Origin: Paenibacillus segetis
Lineage (GTDB): Bacteria > Bacillota > Bacilli > Paenibacillales > Paenibacillaceae
Assembly (NCBI RefSeq): GCF_014639155.1
Contig: NZ_BMFT01000001.1
Span: 1,178,001-1,242,000 of the forward strand
Length of the DNA stretch: 64,000 bases
Direction: 5' to 3'
Below are positions 61,021 through 64,000 of this stretch, in pieces. Under the pieces are notes generated by a model. That model was not told the origin of the DNA, did not search any database, and saw only the letters and a list, made by a program, of their open reading frames with translations. Positions within the stretch are counted from its first letter, which is position 1, and each line of letters begins with the position of its first letter. The translations under genes were made by a program, and so were the position numbers.

Positions 61021-61890
61021 ATGCGTCATTTGAATGGAAGAAGCAGAGTACTGTTAAGTCTATTCTCCGTTGTCCTTCTTACTGTGTTAGGGTGTAACCC
61101 GATAGCGACCGCAGCGACACAGTGGAGTATGGAGCAGGCTCCGTTGCAGGCAGAAGGTAAGGAAGTTAGGGAGCAGAAATTGGCGGTTATTATTGATGAT
61201 CTCGGTAATGGAATGAAGGGTACGGAAGAGATCATGAAGATGCCAGTGAAACTTACGGTGGCGATTATGCCGTTTCTACGAACGACGGAAGCGGATGCCC
61301 GGCGGGCACATGAACAAGGCCATGACGTGCTGCTTCATCTTCCCATGGAACCTAAGCACGGTAATCCGAAGTGGTTAGGGCCTGGGGCAATATTATCGAA
61401 TATGTCCCCTGAGGAAGTAAGAAAGAGGGTAGAAGCGGCAATTGATAATGTTCCATATGTTATAGGAATCAACAATCATATGGGTTCAAGGATCACGGGG
61501 GATGAAAAGGTGATGTCCATCATTCTTGATGTTTGCCGGGAACGGGGGTTATTCTTCATTGATAGTCGTACGAACTATCGATCAGTAGTTCCAAAATTGG
61601 CCGAGTTGAAGGGGATGCCCGAGGTTCATAATGAGATCTTCTTAGACGATTTTAAAACGGAGCAACATATTTCTGGACAATTACGGAAGGTTCAAGAGAA
61701 ATTGATGCAGGAAGGACGCTGCGTTACGATTGGACATGTGGGTACTCAGGGTTTGAAGACGGCGACCGTACTGAAGCAGTTCATTCCAGCATTTCAGAAA
61801 CAAGGAGTTACATTTGTGGGCATATCGGACTTAGTGCGGGAAAAAGAAAGTCCCGAACTAAGTCCGGGACCGGGAGTTATATTACCGTAA
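61021..61890 (+). CDS. Divergent polysaccharide deacetylase (YibQ/DUF610 family)
   Basis: A 289-residue exported protein; residues 1-32 form a signal peptide (with a Cys at 25 that could be a lipobox, VLGC). The catalytic region follows the divergent deacetylase pattern: AVIIDDLGN, TVAIMPF, LLHLPMEP, NNHMGSRI and FFIDSRTN. The family is thought to act on cell-wall or surface glycans. AGGAGGGAC precedes the ATG. Its end overlaps the convergent amidase gene by 14 bases. Confidence 0.88.
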   Translation: MRHLNGRSRVLLSLFSVVLLTVLGCNPIATAATQWSMEQAPLQAEGKEVREQKLAVIIDDLGNGMKGTEEIMKMPVKLTVAIMPFLRTTEADARRAHEQGHDVLLHLPMEPKHGNPKWLGPGAILSNMSPEEVRKRVEAAIDNVPYVIGINNHMGSRITGDEKVMSIILDVCRERGLFFIDSRTNYRSVVPKLAELKGMPEVHNEIFLDDFKTEQHISGQLRKVQEKLMQEGRCVTIGHVGTQGLKTATVLKQFIPAFQKQGVTFVGISDLVREKESPELSPGPGVILP

Positions 61891-62566
61891 AATATTCCAC
61901 AATTCCAGCATAAATAGCTTCGGCAATGGCTTGTTGACCGCGCGTGCTTATGAGCATGTTGCGGTCTTCGGCATTACTTATAAAACCTGTCTCTACAATA
62001 ACCGCGGGCGAATCCGCATGCTTGAGAAGGTAGAAAGGTTTGCCGAGCTGCGTAGGGTGTGCGGTGCCATACAGCGTTTCAAGTGAATTCTGTAGACTAG
62101 ATGCCAGAATTGCACTGCGACCTTCGTCTTGATGAAGGACCAAAGGTCCACGTTTTGATTTGTTCCGACCCCAATTCACATGTAAGCTGACGACGATTTC
62201 GGCGGGTAGTTCTTCAGTAAGTTGTTTACGTTGGGCTAAATCTCTTATGTGCCTGGAACGACTGCGTAACCAGCGATTATCATCGCTCAAGGCATAATCA
62301 CCAGTTCTGTTGAGGATCGTTCGATAGCCATGACTACGAAGCACCATATAGAGCCTTCTAGATATAGCTAAATTGATATCCTTTTCCAAAATTTCTCCGT
62401 AGGAAGTACCGCCATCGATTCCGCCGTGACCGGCATCAATTAAGATGACGGGTTCTGGAAATGCATGCCGTAGATCTTTATCGTCAGCTTGGGCTGAAGA
62501 AGTCCATAGGCAGGAAGCCGCTAGCGCAGTGATAAGCAGGACTAGGAGGGACGAATGACGTTTCAT
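61877..62566 (-). CDS. N-acetylmuramoyl-L-alanine amidase, CwlD-like
   Basis: A 229-residue exported zinc amidase (Amidase_3). A signal peptide ends near SAQADDK; zinc ligands and catalytic Glu lie in LIDAGHGGIDGG, EKDINLAI, VVSLHVN and VIVETGFISNAED. The length and single-domain form resemble CwlD, which with a PdaA deacetylase makes muramic lactam in spore cortex. ATG 62566 has GGTGAG upstream; the open frame extends 20 codons further. Next to it lies a convergent deacetylase of another family. Confidence 0.88.
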   Translation of the reverse strand: MKRHSSLLVLLITALAASCLWTSSAQADDKDLRHAFPEPVILIDAGHGGIDGGTSYGEILEKDINLAISRRLYMVLRSHGYRTILNRTGDYALSDDNRWLRSRSRHIRDLAQRKQLTEELPAEIVVSLHVNWGRNKSKRGPLVLHQDEGRSAILASSLQNSLETLYGTAHPTQLGKPFYLLKHADSPAVIVETGFISNAEDRNMLISTRGQQAIAEAIYAGIVEYFTVI

Positions 62567-62714
62567 GATCTCACCTACAAGATTTATTTTTCTATAGGTT
62601 GAGCCGAAAGTTGTTAAATCATGCATGCATCATCGGAATCCTTTGATTAGTCTGAGGTGAATCGGTGCAAGCTATAGTTAGGCAAGATCAGATTGAATGA
62701 AAGGAGTGGGAAAT

Positions 62715-62927
62715 ATGGCAAAAGGTGATGAGTTGGTGAAATACATTACGGAGAGGGTTGTTAATTATGTTGAGACCCCAAAAGAGATCCGTAAAGAACG
62801 CGCTAAACCAAAGGAATCGTGGTCACATTTATGGTTTGGGATGATCCCTTTTTCGATTGGTTTATGGATGAAACGGATTCCGACTAAGCGAAAAAGAGAT
62901 AAGCAAACTTCCTCCCGGCTTTTGTAG
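62715..62927 (+). CDS. yqzE: YqzE family protein
   Basis: A 70-residue basic protein: DELVKYITERVVNYVETPKE followed by a Lys/Arg-rich turn and WSHLWFGMIPFSIGLWMKR, the YqzE pattern. In B. subtilis yqzE lies next to the comG competence operon; its role is unknown. ATG 62715 follows AAAGGAG by 8 bases. The C-terminal half could insert in the membrane. Confidence 0.85.
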   Translation: MAKGDELVKYITERVVNYVETPKEIRKERAKPKESWSHLWFGMIPFSIGLWMKRIPTKRKRDKQTSSRLL

Positions 62928-62955
62928 ATGAAGCTAATTTCATGGTTTGTACAAA

Positions 62956-63004
62956 ATAACGGTCGCTGACCCATAATAACTGGGAAAGCAACCGTTTATT
63001 TTTT
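62956..63004. terminator. Bidirectional terminator
   Basis: AATAACGGT and ACCGTTTATT form the main stem, with CCCA/TGGG inside, followed by TTTTTT. It is shared with the convergent secreted-protein gene. Confidence 0.8.
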
Positions 63005-63959
63005 AACCTTTATAAGTAACAAAATAGCCACATTCCAATAGTGCATGAAGTGAAATCCACCGGGAAGATGAGTCTGTTCCAGTCAGAACATAGATAGATT
63101 CGTTAGAATATGTTGATGAATTAGATCCGGACCATTTTTGGTAACCGTGAATAGGTAATGACATCGAATAAGTGCGTTTCGGACCAGATGAGATAAAAAC
63201 AAGTCGCTTACTTACATTCAATAAGGTTTCAAATGATTCTTGCTTAACTTGTAGTGCTTTCTCCGTCATCCATAAAATATTATCGTAAGGATCAAAAACT
63301 TTGGAAGTATGAACCGTTCGTTCAGGTGATAATTCCTTCTGGGCACTTCCTACAGCAAGCTCAGGGGCACGATAAGCAGCTACTTGCTGGGCCCAGCTAT
63401 TCTTGCTCTCCGGTAACAATTCTCCTGTTAAGGCGTTCAGATAATGAGTTGAATTTTTGGAATTAGGTTTAGCCACTTCCCATTCCGCTAATACGGGACC
63501 TCCGTATAACGGAACTGCATTTTCTGTAATAACTCCCAGTTTGGATAGTCCGCTTCCTTTGAGAGCGGACTCCAGGGTGGATTGAACATATAAGGAGTCG
63601 GGACCACTACCGTACTCAACCAGTTTATACTCACCACTTTCTGTGGAGGAAATAATGAGATAGCCGGGAGGAGCTTGCTTTGTCTTAATAGTCACAAGCC
63701 AGCTGTGCGTCCCTGGACCAAGTGGCTCGATCACGGAATCGGCATCATCCCAGGTGGAGAGGGTCTCGGAAGAGGCTAATTGTTTGATCACATCTGCAAC
63801 ATAGTCTCGAAGATCAGCAGGCGCTGTGTCCAAAGCCTGGGCGGATTGGGCCACTTGCGCATGTAGCACGTTTACTTGAGGCTGCAGGACGATAGGCAGG
63901 AGAAGGATTGTACTAAGTAATATTTTGGCTACTATTGAAGTCGGTTTCCAGATATTCAA
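63003..63959 (-). CDS. Secreted protein of unknown function
   Basis: A 318-residue exported protein with a signal peptide (residues 1-34, ending LHAQVA). The central part contains a PepSY-like pattern (YLNALTGELLPESKN) preceded by WLVTIKTKQAPPGYLIIS. I do not recognise a catalytic domain. The start is TTG 63959 after AAGGTG. It may adjoin competence or cell-surface genes beyond the window, judged only by the neighbouring yqzE. Confidence 0.72.
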   Translation of the reverse strand: MNIWKPTSIVAKILLSTILLLPIVLQPQVNVLHAQVAQSAQALDTAPADLRDYVADVIKQLASSETLSTWDDADSVIEPLGPGTHSWLVTIKTKQAPPGYLIISSTESGEYKLVEYGSGPDSLYVQSTLESALKGSGLSKLGVITENAVPLYGGPVLAEWEVAKPNSKNSTHYLNALTGELLPESKNSWAQQVAAYRAPELAVGSAQKELSPERTVHTSKVFDPYDNILWMTEKALQVKQESFETLLNVSKRLVFISSGPKRTYSMSLPIHGYQKWSGSNSSTYSNESIYVLTGTDSSSRWISLHALLECGYFVTYKG

Positions 63960-64000
63960 GTCTCTACACCTTCATTTCATTTGAATTGAACCGTTCACAG

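Overview
The window is about 64 kb of ordinary chromosome from a low-to-mid GC, spore-forming Firmicute, most likely Paenibacillus or a close relative. This rests on the gene content: CshA, YitT, YugP, YkvI, YhaO/YhaN, class 2 PyrD, a RelQ-type synthetase, YqzE and two YjcZ-like mini-proteins. Sigma-A promoters, AGGAGG ribosome sites and frequent TTG/GTG starts fit too. I see no prophage, complete insertion sequence, CRISPR array or rRNA operon. Gene identities come from reading translated motifs, not from database searches.

Layout. 0-9.6 kb: MATE exporter, YitT protein, CshA helicase, a YjcZ-like mini-gene, a DUF624 protein, a probable 6S RNA, thiol peroxidase, rhomboid protease, a GltC-like LysR regulator and a YugP metallopeptidase. 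9.6-14.4 kb: a MerR regulator divergent from an ammonium transporter operon (AmtB, GlnD-like DUF294 nucleotidyltransferase, DnaQ-like exonuclease), then a TlpA/ResA-like thioredoxin. 14.4-19.9 kb: citramalate synthase, a 204-bp MITE-like element, DNA polymerase IV, ferredoxin and an L,D-transpeptidase. 20-26.6 kb: pyrD, relQ, DUF309, RsmF-like and RsuA-like RNA modification genes, a 660-bp repeat-rich spacer, a HAD phosphatase and a second YjcZ-like gene. 26.9-36 kb: a GT4 glycosyltransferase, yhaO-yhaN, YkvI, DedA, xpt, two small conserved proteins and tRNA-Leu(CAG).

36.4-54.4 kb is the accessory half, rich in carbohydrate genes. It holds a secreted GH101 endo-alpha-N-acetylgalactosaminidase with cre-like sites; a bacteriohemerythrin/CheX pair; a ROK/MFS/DUF1349 cluster divergent from a sugar acetyltransferase with two palindromic operators; a lipoprotein trio ending in a frameshifted gene; an SGNH hydrolase; a DeoR/metallophosphoesterase/DMT group; and a GPH symporter/MerR/GH5 operon. 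54.5-64 kb: small conserved genes, an MBL-fold hydrolase, a Fur-controlled heme-uptake operon with a HutZ-like heme-degradation candidate, then cell-envelope genes (CmpB-like protein, divergent deacetylase, amidase), YqzE and a secreted unknown.

The most system-like units are the Fur/heme operon, the AmtB-DUF294-exonuclease operon, the GPH-MerR-GH5 operon, the ROK cluster and the hemerythrin-CheX pair. Extragenic structure not explained by genes is concentrated at 16.2-16.5 kb and 24.9-25.6 kb, where two different long inverted-repeat elements and a set of short palindromes occur.
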